A model generated the notes under the pieces. It saw only the letters and a list, made by a program, of their open reading frames with translations. It did no database searches and was not told the DNA's origin. A stretch of DNA of 64,000 bases from Microbacterium sp. ACRRU (GTDB lineage Bacteria; Actinomycetota; Actinomycetes; Actinomycetales; Microbacteriaceae), in contig NZ_JAKRNI010000002.1 of the NCBI RefSeq assembly GCF_022346945.1, positions 1-64,000 on the forward strand, given 5' to 3'. A program made the translations under genes and the position numbers. Shown piece by piece: positions 44,922 through 53,215 of this stretch; the stretch's first letter is position 1, and each line of letters begins with the position of its first letter.

Positions 44922-46763
44922 TCAGCGTCCCCCGCCGCCGCCTCCGCCCATCCCGCCGCCGGAGAAACCACCGCCGAAGGACCCTCCCGAGAAGCTGCCC
45001 GACCCGCTGACCTGCGGGGCGGGGCTGCTGCCCTTCTGCATCGTCGCCAGAGAAGAGGCGAACGCCGCGCTCGAGAAGCCGTTCGGTCCGATGTACCAGC
45101 CGAGATCGGCGCCGTCGGCACGCGCCCGCGTGGCCAGAACGTCCGCCCATTCGCGTTCCACGCCCCACACCACCGCCCAGGGCAGGAGCTTCTCGTAGAG
45201 GTGGAGGACGTCAGCAGGTCCATCGGGCGCGACGGATCGACGTTCCGCACCCTCGGGGCTTTGCAGGATGCGCAGCCGATCGGCCTCGGCCAGCGTCAGA
45301 TACTCGCGGAGGCCGCGCAGATGATCTCGCGCGCGAGCCCCGGCATCCGTCACCCGGTCCGAGTAACGGATGAGCGCGAACGTCAGGATGCCGGCCACCA
45401 CCGTCGCCGGGATCGCCGCGATCTGCCACCCGGTGGGGGTGGCGCCGACCGCGGTGAGAAGCACGGCGCCGACCGAGACGGCGAAGGCAACGACCGCGAT
45501 CACGCCGGCGACCACCGCAACGCCCATACGCGGCCGTCCCATCCACCCGCGGCTTCGCAGCTCCGAGGTCGCCGTGGCGGTCAGGGCGCGCAGACGCTCG
45601 CCGACGTCGCTTCCCGGCGTGTCGAGCGCGACGCGCGCACCGGGCGCCGGTGCGCGGCCGAACACGGCAGTCAGAACGCCCGCGCGCATCGGCGTGGCGC
45701 CGGTGCCGTCGACGTACTCCAGAACCAGGTCGTCGTCGGCGGCCGGATCCTCCACGATCCGGAGGTGACCGGCGACGGCCGTGTCGAGGATGGCTGCTTG
45801 TATCGCGGCGCGGGGGCGGCGGACGAGGTGAGCACCCTCGAGCACGTCGGTGTCGGCGGGTGGTGCGTACTCGGCCACGATGATCCCGCGCCCGGGGGCG
45901 TCACGATTGCGCCGACGCGACACGGCGGCGGTGCCGAGCGCGACGGCACCGACCCCCACCGTGCCGATAGAGATCCCCGTCAGCGTGGGTGCGGCATCCA
46001 CCGAGAACTGCTCCGCCGGGGTGCGGACGACCTCACCGGGCACGAACGTCCCGCGGGCGAATCCGACGGCGATCGTGAGGTTCTCGCCCGGACCGAGGTC
46101 GTCGGACGACGCGGTGAAGGTCGCGGAACCGTCTGCGTCGTCCGCACGGGCGATGTCGCATCGATCGGTGGACCCCTCTGCGCCGCGGTAGCAGGCGGCG
46201 GCGCCGTCGAGGGCGACGCGCGCGAGGTCGTCGTCGACGGACAGCTCGACGCGCACGCGCCCGAAGGGCTGCTCCCACTGTGTCCCGTTGATGTCGCGGT
46301 AGAACTCGTCCGCGTTCGTATCCGCGAACGCGCGGATGGTGTCGCGCTGCGTGTAGGAGATGACGTAGGTCTGCTCGCCTCGCACGTAGGCGTCGTCTCC
46401 GGTGAGGACTCGCACCTCGCGGCGATCGGTCTCGACCTCGTAGGGAATCGTCTCGCCGTCCGGGCCCGTCACCCCCGTGATCGTCGTCTGCAGGGGAACA
46501 CCGTCGTAGTCGTTCGGGATCGCGCGGATGATCCCGCGGTTCTGATCCTCGTCGGGGAAGAGCGCCACGAGCGTCTCCGTCACCGCGAGTTCGGCGTGGC
46601 CGTCGTCGGCCCGGGACAGCGTCATCTGCGCATCGAACGACGCGAAGGTGAAGTCATCGACGTCCGCTCGCGCGGGGAGGGGGAGAGCCAGGCCGATGAC
46701 GACGAGGGCGAGTGCGGCCGCGGCGGCCAGGAGGGGGCGTACCCGGGTGGCGGAAGCGTCCAT
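44922..46763 (-). CDS. DUF2207-domain membrane protein
   Basis: The 613-residue protein has a signal peptide (cleavage near PARADVDDF), a beta-rich DUF2207 ectodomain (~35-250, AVTETLVALFPDEDQNRGIIRAIP), a membrane segment (~260), a cytoplasmic-like region, two more membrane segments (~430-480) and a Gly/Ser-rich C-terminus (SGGSFGGGFSGGGMGGGGGG). The family has no defined activity. I start at the ATG at 46763; TACCGT six bases upstream suggests a leaderless transcript. Confidence 0.85.
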   Translation of the reverse strand: MDASATRVRPLLAAAAALALVVIGLALPLPARADVDDFTFASFDAQMTLSRADDGHAELAVTETLVALFPDEDQNRGIIRAIPNDYDGVPLQTTITGVTGPDGETIPYEVETDRREVRVLTGDDAYVRGEQTYVISYTQRDTIRAFADTNADEFYRDINGTQWEQPFGRVRVELSVDDDLARVALDGAAACYRGAEGSTDRCDIARADDADGSATFTASSDDLGPGENLTIAVGFARGTFVPGEVVRTPAEQFSVDAAPTLTGISIGTVGVGAVALGTAAVSRRRNRDAPGRGIIVAEYAPPADTDVLEGAHLVRRPRAAIQAAILDTAVAGHLRIVEDPAADDDLVLEYVDGTGATPMRAGVLTAVFGRAPAPGARVALDTPGSDVGERLRALTATATSELRSRGWMGRPRMGVAVVAGVIAVVAFAVSVGAVLLTAVGATPTGWQIAAIPATVVAGILTFALIRYSDRVTDAGARARDHLRGLREYLTLAEADRLRILQSPEGAERRSVAPDGPADVLHLYEKLLPWAVVWGVEREWADVLATRARADGADLGWYIGPNGFSSAAFASSLATMQKGSSPAPQVSGSGSFSGGSFGGGFSGGGMGGGGGGGR

Positions 46764-46769
46764 GCCTCG

Positions 46770-46775
46770 ACGGTA
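46770..46775 (-). promoter_or_regulatory. -10 box of a leaderless promoter for the DUF2207 gene
   Basis: On the minus strand TACCGT is followed by six bases and the ATG at 46763. Confidence 0.6.
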
Positions 46776-46841
46776 CCGAGGTGGGCTGCGGACCGACTCC
46801 CTCGCAGGGGGGATCAATGGATGCCGTGCCCCACGCCACGC

Positions 46842-47402
46842 CTACGGCATCCGCGCGGCATCCTGGTCCGTGCCGGTCGACGTCGCGATCCGGCAGCACG
46901 AATCTCCGGTGGCCGCGCAGCGTCCCCCGACCGCGCATCTCATGCGGTTCAGAAACGCGGTCACGGCGTCCGCGTCGGTCTCGCTCATTCCGCGAGTCGC
47001 CGCCATCATTCGTGCGTGGAGCGTGCCGAGCGTGTCGCGCATCTCGTCCTCGGTCTGTGCGGTGCGACGCACCAGGACCTTGCGCCGATCGGTGGGGTGG
47101 CGCTCGCGGCGCACGTGGTCGGAGCGCTCGAGTCGATCCAGCAATGCGGTGATGGACGCGGTCGACACCCCCAGATGGCGGGCCAGGTCCGCAGGGGTCA
47201 CGTCCGCACCTGCCGACGAGGCCCGCGTGAGGAACCGCAGAACGACGAGCTCGTTCTCGCTCATCGCCATCGTGTCCTGGGTGCGGCGCCGCATGGCCAT
47301 CTCGGCAGCGCGGTAAGCCCGCAGCGATTCCATCACGCGAGCGCCGCGACGATCGTCCATGTCCTCGCCGTACCAGTAGGGCGGCGGAGAGATGGCATCC
47401 AT
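46842..47402 (-). CDS. MarR-family regulator, paralog of the 34215 regulator
   Basis: The 186-residue protein has a winged helix (VTPADLARHLGVSTASITALLDRLERSDHVRRERHPTDRRKVLV) with a recognition helix nearly identical to the 34215 MarR (LGVSTAS.T..LDRL). A Cys-containing C-terminal tail (GRCAATGDSCC) is unusual and might sense oxidation or metal. The ATG at 47402 follows GGGAG. It is divergent from the DUF7882-like gene at 47496 and probably controls it. Confidence 0.87.
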   Translation of the reverse strand: MDAISPPPYWYGEDMDDRRGARVMESLRAYRAAEMAMRRRTQDTMAMSENELVVLRFLTRASSAGADVTPADLARHLGVSTASITALLDRLERSDHVRRERHPTDRRKVLVRRTAQTEDEMRDTLGTLHARMMAATRGMSETDADAVTAFLNRMRCAVGGRCAATGDSCCRIATSTGTDQDAARMP

Positions 47403-47430
47403 GAGACTCCCTTCGACCGGTTCCTTATAT

Positions 47431-47443
47431 CTCGCTTGCCTAT
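47431..47443 (+). promoter_or_regulatory. Candidate MarR operator, second locus
   Basis: CTCGCTTGCCTAT matches the motif at 34712-34724. It overlaps a possible -35 (TTGCCT, 47436-47441) whose -10 partner would be TAAGTT at 47460-47465. Confidence 0.5.
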
Positions 47444-47495
47444 TCGCTAGTCTATTTAGTAAGTTTGCGAACAAGCAAAGACGGAAGGGAACACC

Positions 47496-47876
47496 ATGGC
47501 GAAGCTGTTCTACGGAACGACCCCCGAGCCCATCACGATCGACGATCGGATGCTCGCCCACGTCAAGGTCGTCGTGGCCACGAAGCTGCGCCGAGGAGAG
47601 AGCTTCACGCTCTCGTGGACGCACGGCCCGGACGAGCCCGTCGGTCGCTCGACCGTATGGCTGCAGCCGGCAATTCCCCTCCGCTTCGTGTTCGACTCCG
47701 AGCAGCCGGAATCTCTGGACCAGGATCTGCTCAAGCGGATGGCGAACGACGCCAACTCGTCGCGCGGGCTCAGCCTGGACATCGAGGATGCCGCCGTCGC
47801 AGCGCCTGCAGCTCCGGCACGTCGGACGTCGGCGCGTTCGGCGAGCTCGACGCGCTCCCTGGCGCGCGCCGCATGA
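47496..47876 (+). CDS. Small conserved protein, DUF7882-like paralog C
   Basis: The 126-residue protein MAKLFYGTTPEPITIDDRML shares AHVKVVVATKLRRGESFTLSW and PAIPLRFVFDSEQPESLD with paralog B. A Ser/Arg/Ala-rich tail extends beyond the core. GGAAGGGA precedes the ATG. The divergent MarR gene and shared operator motif indicate repression in parallel with paralog B. A 37-codon frame (47873-47986) overlaps its stop (ATGA) and could be a tiny downstream gene. Confidence 0.78.
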   Translation: MAKLFYGTTPEPITIDDRMLAHVKVVVATKLRRGESFTLSWTHGPDEPVGRSTVWLQPAIPLRFVFDSEQPESLDQDLLKRMANDANSSRGLSLDIEDAAVAAPAAPARRTSARSASSTRSLARAA

Positions 47877-47986
47877 CCGCCCTGGCCCCCGACGGCACCG
47901 CCGCGCGACCTGCGGCGTGGGACGTGCCCACTCAGCCGATCACGGTGATCACCCCCGCGATGACGGTCGCCGCCGCTACGGCGTGA
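47873..47986 (+). CDS. Possible 37-residue peptide downstream of paralog C
   Basis: The frame starts at an ATG overlapping the stop of the upstream gene and ends at 47986. It encodes MTALAPDGTAARPAAWDVPT and a Thr/Ala-rich end. Only the coupled start supports it; I recognise nothing. Confidence 0.25.
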   Translation: MTALAPDGTAARPAAWDVPTQPITVITPAMTVAAATA

Positions 47987-48203
47987 CGTCGTCTTCGGCG
48001 TCCTGCGGCTGCCCCCCTCGTGACCCCGACTCAGCACGCGTGGCCACGATGGCCGTCGCCAGCAATACGGATCCGACGACGATGAAGACGAGCTTCGGTC
48101 CGACCGGGCTATCGGCGGGCAGGACGAGCGTCGGCGCTGCGAAGACGGCAGCCGCGATCATTGAGATCACGGCGCCCCAGGGGCGCACTTTCGTGCTCTT
48201 CAC
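47976..48203 (-). CDS. Small two-helix membrane protein
   Basis: The 75-residue protein has two hydrophobic segments (VISMIAAAVFAAPTLVL and LVFIVVGSVLLATAIVA) and an acidic, cytosolic-like C-terminus (GGQPQDAEDDVTP). It starts at GTG after GGGAGAGGG. It converges on the DUF7882-like gene. No family recognised. Confidence 0.6.
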   Translation of the reverse strand: MKSTKVRPWGAVISMIAAAVFAAPTLVLPADSPVGPKLVFIVVGSVLLATAIVATRAESGSRGGQPQDAEDDVTP

Positions 48204-48230
48204 CAGCTGACCCTCTCCCTCACTGCGAAC

Positions 48231-49166
48231 TCACGGCACGGTATAGCCGGCCGCACGCACCAGGGCGTACCACTCCGCGCGGTCGAGCACGATGTCGGCG
48301 CCCGCGGCGGCTTCCGTGACCCGGCTCGGTGTCGTCGTCCCGAGGACCGTTTGGATCCCCGCGGGATGCCGCGCGATCCAGGCGACCGCGATCGCGAGCG
48401 GGGTCACCCCGTAGCGGTCCGCCACGCGATCGATGACCGAATTCAGCTCCGAGTACGCGGGATCGCCGAGGAACACCCCCTCGCTTCGCGTTCCCTGCAG
48501 GGGCGACCACGCCTGCAGGGTGATGCCCTCGAGTCGGCAGTAGTCGATGAGTCCGCCGCCGTCGAGAACCGTTGCCTGCGCTGCGGTCTCCATGTTCATC
48601 GCCAGCCCCTGCGCGACGGTCGGCGCGTGGGCGACGGAGAGCTGCACCTGATTGGCGACGATCGGCTGGCGGACGGCGGTCTTGAGCAGATCGATCTGTC
48701 GAGGAGTGTGGTTCGAGACGCCGAACGCGCGCACCTTGCCTGCGGACTCGAGAGCGTCGAACGCTCGAGCCACCTCCTCGGGCTCGACAAGGGCGTCGGG
48801 TCGATGGAGGAGCAGGACGTCGACGTAATCGGTCTGCAGTGCTCGCAGCGACTCGTCGACGGACGACACGATGTGGTCGAAGGAGAAGTCGAAGAAGGGC
48901 CCCTCCCGCACGATGCCCGTCTTCGTCTGCAGTCGGATCTCGGCGCGTTCGGAGGGCGTGAGACGCAGCGCCTCCGCGAATCGGCGTTCGGCGCCGTGCA
49001 CCTCTCGGCCATAGATGTCGGCATGGTCGAAGAAGTCGATGTCCGCGGCCCGTGCCGCGGAGTACAACGAGCGCACCTCGTCGTCGGTCTTGCCGTCGAT
49101 ACGCATCATTCCCGCGACGACGGCGGGAACAGCGGGGCCGGAGGGTCCGAGAGGAACGGTGCGCAT
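48231..49166 (-). CDS. Aldo/keto reductase
   Basis: The 311-residue TIM-barrel protein has the AKR catalytic residues in DFFDHADIYG (Asp, Tyr), LQTKTGI (Lys) and the C-terminal NADPH-binding VLGTTTPSRVTEA. It resembles the YdhF-type oxidoreductases. The substrate is unknown. TAACGT six bases before the ATG indicates leaderless transcription. Confidence 0.9.
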   Translation of the reverse strand: MRTVPLGPSGPAVPAVVAGMMRIDGKTDDEVRSLYSAARAADIDFFDHADIYGREVHGAERRFAEALRLTPSERAEIRLQTKTGIVREGPFFDFSFDHIVSSVDESLRALQTDYVDVLLLHRPDALVEPEEVARAFDALESAGKVRAFGVSNHTPRQIDLLKTAVRQPIVANQVQLSVAHAPTVAQGLAMNMETAAQATVLDGGGLIDYCRLEGITLQAWSPLQGTRSEGVFLGDPAYSELNSVIDRVADRYGVTPLAIAVAWIARHPAGIQTVLGTTTPSRVTEAAAGADIVLDRAEWYALVRAAGYTVP

Positions 49167-49478
49167 CGCTCCACGTTAGCCCGGAGAAGGGGATGCGCGG
49201 TCTCGAACCGGGTGCCGTGGTCACGAGACCGCGCATCCAAGTGGAGTGATCGTCATCGAGTGAGGAACTTTTGGGGGAGAACCACTCGGGATCACTCGCA
49301 GACGACGATGCCATTGCCGGGGCCTCTCCCACCGCCGATCCTCGAAATCCTCACCCACCGAATCGCCTATCGGGCACCCGGCTTCCGACCGCTTCGTCCT
49401 CAGCGTCGCTCGCGACGCCTGCCGAACACCGGTCGCGCGGTACTGTAGCCGGGCCCCTCGACGCCACCGGAGACGCCC
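49167..49478. other. 312-base divergent gap with a 15-base inverted repeat
   Basis: The gap holds the leaderless promoter of the aldo/keto reductase, then perfect arms GGATGCGCGGTCTCG (49191-49205) and CGAGACCGCGCATCC (49224-49238), and a TACTGT box near 49441 that may serve the DUF998 gene. The repeat lies between divergent genes, where a terminator is not expected. Confidence 0.5.
49173..49178 (-). promoter_or_regulatory. -10 box of a leaderless promoter for the aldo/keto reductase
   Basis: On the minus strand TAACGT is followed by six bases and the ATG at 49166. Confidence 0.6.
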
Positions 49479-50201
49479 ATGTCACAGACGATCATCGGGT
49501 CCCCCCGAAGGGAGCTTCGGCCAGGGAGCCGCCGTGTCGTGGCCCTCGCTACCGTGGGCGGCACCGCTGCCTTCCTCAGCGCAGCACTCATCTGGGTGAG
49601 TCGCCTGTGGGATCCGAGCGTCCATTACGTCAGTCAGCTCGGTGCGACGGGGATGCCGACGGCTCCCGTCTTCAACTTCTCTCTTCTGCTGCTCGGTATC
49701 GCGGCCGTGCTCGTCGACCGGGCTCTGCTCCATCGCCCACTCGTTTACGTCGCGGGGTGGCCCATCGCGGGCACTCTCGTCGTCTGCGGTGCCTGCTTTG
49801 CCCTGGCATCCGTCGTCACCTGCTCGCCGGGATGTCCCGTTCCTTTCACTCCGAACGCGCTCCCGCAGGATCTCATTCACATCAGTGCGGCCGTGCTGGG
49901 GTTCGTTCTCGCGATCGTCGCGATGGCCCAGGTGTCCTTCCTCCGTCGTCGCCCATGGATGCGCGCGGCCAGTCTCGCCACGCTCGTCGCCGTCGGCGTG
50001 ACCTCGCTCACCGGTGCGATGCTCGCGCTGTTCCGCGGCGACACCGTCCTCGGCGGGAACCTCGAGTTCACGGCGGCGACGCTGGCGATCGCCTGGTTCG
50101 GGGTCTTCGGGTTCCAGGTCGCGCGGGACGAGGGCACCCTGACGCTGCCCGCCCGGCCGGCGTCGAGCATCCCGTCCAGCGCGAGTACCGTTGCACCATG
50201 A
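49479..50201 (+). CDS. DUF998-family membrane protein
   Basis: The 240-residue protein has six or so membrane helices. VSRLWDPSVHYVSQLGATGMPTAPVFNFSLLLLG matches the DUF998 pattern (SLSELG-like segment then N-[FS] region), as does the CSPGCPVPFTPNALPQDLIHISAAVLGF loop. Activity unknown. Its stop overlaps the next ATG. Confidence 0.75.
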   Translation: MSQTIIGSPRRELRPGSRRVVALATVGGTAAFLSAALIWVSRLWDPSVHYVSQLGATGMPTAPVFNFSLLLLGIAAVLVDRALLHRPLVYVAGWPIAGTLVVCGACFALASVVTCSPGCPVPFTPNALPQDLIHISAAVLGFVLAIVAMAQVSFLRRRPWMRAASLATLVAVGVTSLTGAMLALFRGDTVLGGNLEFTAATLAIAWFGVFGFQVARDEGTLTLPARPASSIPSSASTVAP

Positions 50202-50389
50202 CCCGTCGACGTCTGGCTCGGATCCTCGGCGTCGTCGCGCCGCTCGCGGCGATCGTCGTGGTCCTCGTCGTGCTCCACGGAGCGGGTGTCCCCTTGACTC
50301 TCCCCGGAATCATCATCGCCGTCCTCGTGCTCATCGTGGGGCGGTTGATCGGCGTGTACGCACGACGGCGGCGGACCGAGCGGCGCTGA
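50198..50389 (+). CDS. Small two-helix membrane protein
   Basis: The 63-residue protein MTRRRLARILGVVAPLAAIV has two hydrophobic segments and basic ends (RRRRTERR). The ATG overlaps the stop of the DUF998 gene (ATGA), so the two are translationally coupled. No family recognised. Confidence 0.65.
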   Translation: MTRRRLARILGVVAPLAAIVVVLVVLHGAGVPLTLPGIIIAVLVLIVGRLIGVYARRRRTERR

Positions 50390-50405
50390 CCAGCGCCGCC
50401 CCGGC

Positions 50406-52877
50406 TCACACCTCGTTGTCCACCTCGATGAGTCCCCACGCGTGCGCCGCACGAATCGCGCTCGCCCGGTCGGAGACCTCGAGCTTGCGGTAAAGGCTCT
50501 GCAGCTGCGTCTTCACCGTGTTCGGCGAGACGACGAGCGCTCGCGCGATGTCGGCGATCGTCGACGTCGGGGTGAGCTGGGCGAGGACCACCTGCTCGCG
50601 CTTGGTGAGATGCGGCACGCTCACGGATGACGCGAAGAAGGAGGCGCGCGCGGCCACTCGGTCGCGGGCCGCCGGCGACAGCAAGCGCAGGACGAGCCCG
50701 CGGTCCTCGGGCGCCACGGCGCTCCACGGGCTCCACAGGTCGTGCCGCATGCTGAGAGCTTCGGCCCGCTGAGCGGTCGAGCGGTGCGCGCCCGCGCCGT
50801 TGAGGCGGATGTCAGCGACCATGCTCACGACCAAGCTCTCCAGGGCAGCCCGCGGGGACGAGTCCTGGTGGATACCCCATTTGACGCTCATGACGTAGGC
50901 CTCGTGGGCGCGTCCCGCATAGAGCTGGGAAAGAGCGATCGCGGGCGCCGTCGCTGCGGAGAGACCGAACGGACCCTCGAACAGCGCCATGGCCTTGCGT
51001 GCTTGGCGGAGCGCGATCAGCACCTTGGCTCGAGCGGTCAGGAGGTGGACCGACTGGAAGTGGGACGGGGGCGTGCTCCGCGTCCGCGACATCCAGGAGC
51101 GGAGCATCCCGAGCGCATCCGGAGCCGAACCGGAGAGCAGGAACGCGATGGCCTGCGTCACCGCCGCGAACGGCCAGAGCTCCCGGGCGCCGCCCGTCGC
51201 CGTCAGGGTGTCGAGGCTCTCCCGGGCCGCGGACGCGTCGCCCCGCTCGAGATGCAGCCACGCGTCGGCGAGACGGGTGCCCTCACCCCACGGGGACGAG
51301 ATCCAGCTGTCGTCGCGGTCCGTGTCGCACAAGATCCCGGCCGCGCGAACGTCGCCCTCGAGGAGGGCGACGATCGCGAGCACTCCCCGAGCTCGCAGTC
51401 GACGCGCCGGCGGTGCCAGCCGCTCGACCTGCCCCAGTGCCAGGGCGGCGTCGCGCAGTCGTCCCATGGCCAGGTGCGTCATCCCGACCTGGTACCAGCC
51501 CTCGGCGATGGCCTCATCGGCAAGCGCGGGACGCCGGCGAAGGGTATCCATGAGCAAGGATGCCGATTCCGACGCCAGGGCGAAACGCCCAGCCGCGCGC
51601 AGCAGACTCACGCGCAACACCAAGGCCTCGACGTTCTGCTGAGCGGCGGCCTTCGCCTCGGGGAGGCGGCCGAGCGCCCCGACGACGAGCGCGGGGGTCT
51701 CTGCGGACAGAGCCGTCTCGCGGTCGATGGCAAGCAACGCGTCGACGGAGATGGGGTCGAAACCGACGTGCGCTCGGATCTCCCGGACGAGCGCGTCGAA
51801 GGCGGCGGCATCCCGCGCCCAGATCTCCGGCCCGGCCGAGCGCAGAATCGCTCCCAGGGTCGTCCACTGTGCCGCATCCGCGGCGAGCTGCGCCGCTCGG
51901 AGCGGCTCGCCCGCGGCGACGAGGTGATCGAGGAGCCGCAGACGGGCGTGCTCGACGAGCTCGGGTGCGGCCGCGGTGATCTCGCTGAGCCACTGGGTGC
52001 GAACCGGCTCGGCGAGCACGAGTCGAGTGGTGCTCGGCCACACGAAACCGGCATCCTGCAGCTGCGTCAACAGCTCACTGGTGGTCTCGCTCGTGGAGTC
52101 GATGCCGATGGCGTTGGCGAGCTCCACGTTGATGTACGGAGCGACCGCGAGAAGGCGGACGTCGTCCGTGACCGGCGTGCCCAGGTGAGCCTCCATGTCC
52201 GCGGTGAGGGCACGGCCGGCGTAGTCCGCGATCGCGTCGGCTTCGTCACGCGTGCGCAGGGGAAGGCTCTCCAGGCGGAGCCGCGAGCTGGCCAGCTGCG
52301 CAAGAGCGGGCCACCCGTGCGTGCGCTGCATCAGCACGTCGACCGCGACATCCGTGGTTTCGATGCCGTTGAGTTCGAGAACCAGGGAGAGCTCGTCGCG
52401 CGCCATGAGCAGATCGGCCGGTGCGAGCACGTGCACGTCGAACTCGAGCGCGACGAGCGGGCTTTCCAGTTGGGTCACGTGTCGGGTCGCGACGACGACG
52501 CGCAGCTCCGGGTCGGAACGCAGCAGGCCGAGGATTGCCGCGGAATCGATGCCGGGCTTGTCGACGAGATTGTCGACCAGCAGCACGTGCTGCGGGGGGC
52601 CGTCGCGAAACGCGGCCGCGACGCGATCCAGCGTCTCGGCGCTCGCGCTGTCGGCATCCAGCAGCTGGATGCCGATTCCGGGGTCGTCCTCGAGGGCGCC
52701 GGCGAACTGGCGGAGGAGCGCGCTCTTTCCCACGCCCGCCGGGCCGCGGAGGAGGACGACATCACTGTCGAGTGCCTCACGCAGTTTGGCCATGGTGGCG
52801 TTGCGGGGGGTCCAGAAGCGACTGGATCGTCGCGCAGTGCGCGCGGAGGTCGGCGCAAGATCTATGTCGATGATCAT
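50406..52877 (-). CDS. Large LuxR-family (MalT-like) ATP-binding regulator
   Basis: The 823-residue protein has a Walker A motif GPAGVGKS (45-52), an NTPase region with VLLVDNL (Walker B-like), an alpha-helical TPR-like middle of about 450 residues, and a C-terminal LuxR helix-turn-helix (LTKREQVVLAQLTPTSTIADIARALVVSPNTVKTQLQSLYRKL). Such regulators act as ATP- and ligand-dependent activators. I start at the ATG at 52877 behind GGAGAGAAC. It is divergent from the BY-kinase gene. Confidence 0.9.
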   Translation of the reverse strand: MIIDIDLAPTSARTARRSSRFWTPRNATMAKLREALDSDVVLLRGPAGVGKSALLRQFAGALEDDPGIGIQLLDADSASAETLDRVAAAFRDGPPQHVLLVDNLVDKPGIDSAAILGLLRSDPELRVVVATRHVTQLESPLVALEFDVHVLAPADLLMARDELSLVLELNGIETTDVAVDVLMQRTHGWPALAQLASSRLRLESLPLRTRDEADAIADYAGRALTADMEAHLGTPVTDDVRLLAVAPYINVELANAIGIDSTSETTSELLTQLQDAGFVWPSTTRLVLAEPVRTQWLSEITAAAPELVEHARLRLLDHLVAAGEPLRAAQLAADAAQWTTLGAILRSAGPEIWARDAAAFDALVREIRAHVGFDPISVDALLAIDRETALSAETPALVVGALGRLPEAKAAAQQNVEALVLRVSLLRAAGRFALASESASLLMDTLRRRPALADEAIAEGWYQVGMTHLAMGRLRDAALALGQVERLAPPARRLRARGVLAIVALLEGDVRAAGILCDTDRDDSWISSPWGEGTRLADAWLHLERGDASAARESLDTLTATGGARELWPFAAVTQAIAFLLSGSAPDALGMLRSWMSRTRSTPPSHFQSVHLLTARAKVLIALRQARKAMALFEGPFGLSAATAPAIALSQLYAGRAHEAYVMSVKWGIHQDSSPRAALESLVVSMVADIRLNGAGAHRSTAQRAEALSMRHDLWSPWSAVAPEDRGLVLRLLSPAARDRVAARASFFASSVSVPHLTKREQVVLAQLTPTSTIADIARALVVSPNTVKTQLQSLYRKLEVSDRASAIRAAHAWGLIEVDNEV

Positions 52878-53215
52878 CGTTCTCTCCAACTCTCGAGCAA
52901 GGTGTGGGGTGCGCCCGGCTCGGGTGACGGGCGACGAGGAGGCGCACGAAAGCGATGCGCTTCACCCGATCATTGGGCGATGATCGCCCGGATGTGAGTC
53001 GAAGGGAGCGGTTTCATACCCGCAGTAATCCCGCCTTCACCCTGCGGGCATCACACTTCGGTCCCAAATATCACCCGCTCGGGGACGCCGCGCTTTCCCC
53101 TCGTTCTTCGCCCGGCTGAGCGCTCCGACGGCCACGCACGTGACGCCTGGGCGTCTGTTTATGCTTCCCCTCGCTCGCGATCCCTTCGCGGGGGTCGACG
53201 CGGAAGGCGGAACAC
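52878..53215. other. 338-base divergent regulatory gap before the BY-kinase gene
   Basis: It contains a 15-base palindrome, GGGCGAT-G-ATCGCCC at 52975-52989, and a TATGCT box at 53160-53165 that fits a -10 for the BY-kinase gene, with no clear -35. The weak -35 and the palindrome suit activator control, plausibly by the divergent LuxR protein. No gene is seen. Confidence 0.5.

Noticed and set aside
45201..47450. A 749-codon plus-strand open frame
   Set aside because: It spans antisense of the DUF2207 and MarR genes; both have recognisable domains on the minus strand.
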